Assembly (NCBI RefSeq): GCF_002278035.1
Contig: NZ_CP022605.1
Coordinates: forward strand, 558,001-622,000
From: Ochrobactrum quorumnocens
Lineage (GTDB): Bacteria > Pseudomonadota > Alphaproteobacteria > Rhizobiales > Rhizobiaceae
Length of the DNA stretch: 64,000 nt
Direction: 5' to 3'
Part shown: piece by piece, positions 63,831 through 64,000 of the stretch
Layout: each line of letters opens with the position of its first letter
Numbering within the stretch: position 1 is the stretch's first letter
Notes under the pieces: generated by a model
What the model was told of the DNA's origin: nothing
The model's database searches: none
The model's input: only the letters and a program-made list of their open reading frames with translations
Program-made: the position numbers and the translations under genes

Positions 63831-64000
63831 TGTTGATTGCCGCTGAGAACTGACCCAGTTTGGGCGGATATTTCCATTTAGAATTGACCCATGTTTGAAC
63901 CTTCCCTCGTTTGTTTTTCAGCGAGGGCTATGGAGTGATCGACATGGCATTATTGAGCGTTATCCGCCGGTGGCATTACCGGGACGAACTATCGATCCGC
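63831..64000 (+). mobile_element. IS21-family insertion sequence, left end (cut by window)
   Basis: The left end begins near TGTTGATTGCCGCTGAGAAC. Two repeated units, GAACTGACCCAG and AATTGACCCATG, follow, as in the multiple terminal repeats of IS21-type elements. The istA-type gene starts about 113 bases in. Confidence 0.7.
63944..64000 (+). CDS. IstA-type transposase start, 3' partial
   Basis: The visible 19 residues are MALLSVIRRWHYRDELSIR, the characteristic opening of one IS21 IstA subgroup. The rest lies beyond the right edge, so no domain can be checked. The opening, together with the terminal repeats upstream, makes the call reasonably safe. Confidence 0.75.
   Translation, partial: MALLSVIRRWHYRDELSIR

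Overview
The window reads as an alphaproteobacterial, Rhizobiales chromosome segment, most likely Ochrobactrum/Brucella. This is judged from protein resemblance, moderate GC, the dense ABC-transporter/catabolic layout and a RIME-like palindrome at 24.6 kb. It has two very different halves. No tRNA, rRNA or CRISPR array was recognised.

Left half (1-41.2 kb): catabolic gene clusters. It opens with a PxpB-PxpC fusion (cut by the left edge) and a biotin carboxylase/BCCP protein. Next come an ETF-quinone oxidoreductase preceded by an internally deleted etfA remnant, a D-2-hydroxyacid dehydrogenase and a glyoxalase. A minus-strand block at 16.6-8.1 kb encodes a class III aminotransferase, HyuA, HyuB, a SnoaL-like protein, a GMC oxidoreductase and a fumarylacetoacetate-hydrolase-family protein. 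A divergent plus-strand block at 17.2-24.6 kb encodes a two-subunit GMC dehydrogenase, then a NitT/TauT ABC transporter whose ATPase carries an amber codon in its signature motif, a second FAH-family protein and a tartrate-dehydrogenase-like enzyme, with a GntR regulator between. An RpiR regulator, a sugar-type ABC transporter and intact etfBA follow. Five promoters in 7.8-31.3 kb share one architecture: TGATCC-N15-GGATCA around a TTGACA-like box, four of them with an additional abutting half-site. They precede the glyoxalase, aminotransferase, GMC-dehydrogenase, sugar-type ABC and etfBA units, so these probably form one regulon feeding electrons through ETF and ETF-QO to the quinone pool. An IclR-controlled peptide-type ABC operon with an amidase ends this half.

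Right half (41.3-64 kb): a mobile, decaying accessory region. A truncated IS110 element abuts a frameshifted IS6-family element. Beyond it lie many small genes of immunity-protein character: two Rap1a/Tai paralogues in opposite orientation, a barstar-family gene, a DKNYY-repeat protein, a DUF6985-like protein, small membrane proteins and several unrecognised proteins. No complete polymorphic toxin gene was found. One toxin C-terminal remnant next to a frameshifted immunity-like gene is visible on the minus strand at 58.26-58.79 kb. An aadA-type aminoglycoside nucleotidyltransferase and a VOC gene lie between a decayed and an intact IS1182-type transposase. An orphan serine resolvase with a res-like inverted repeat and the start of an IS21-family element complete the region. 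It looks like an orphan-immunity reservoir built up by repeated insertion and deletion.
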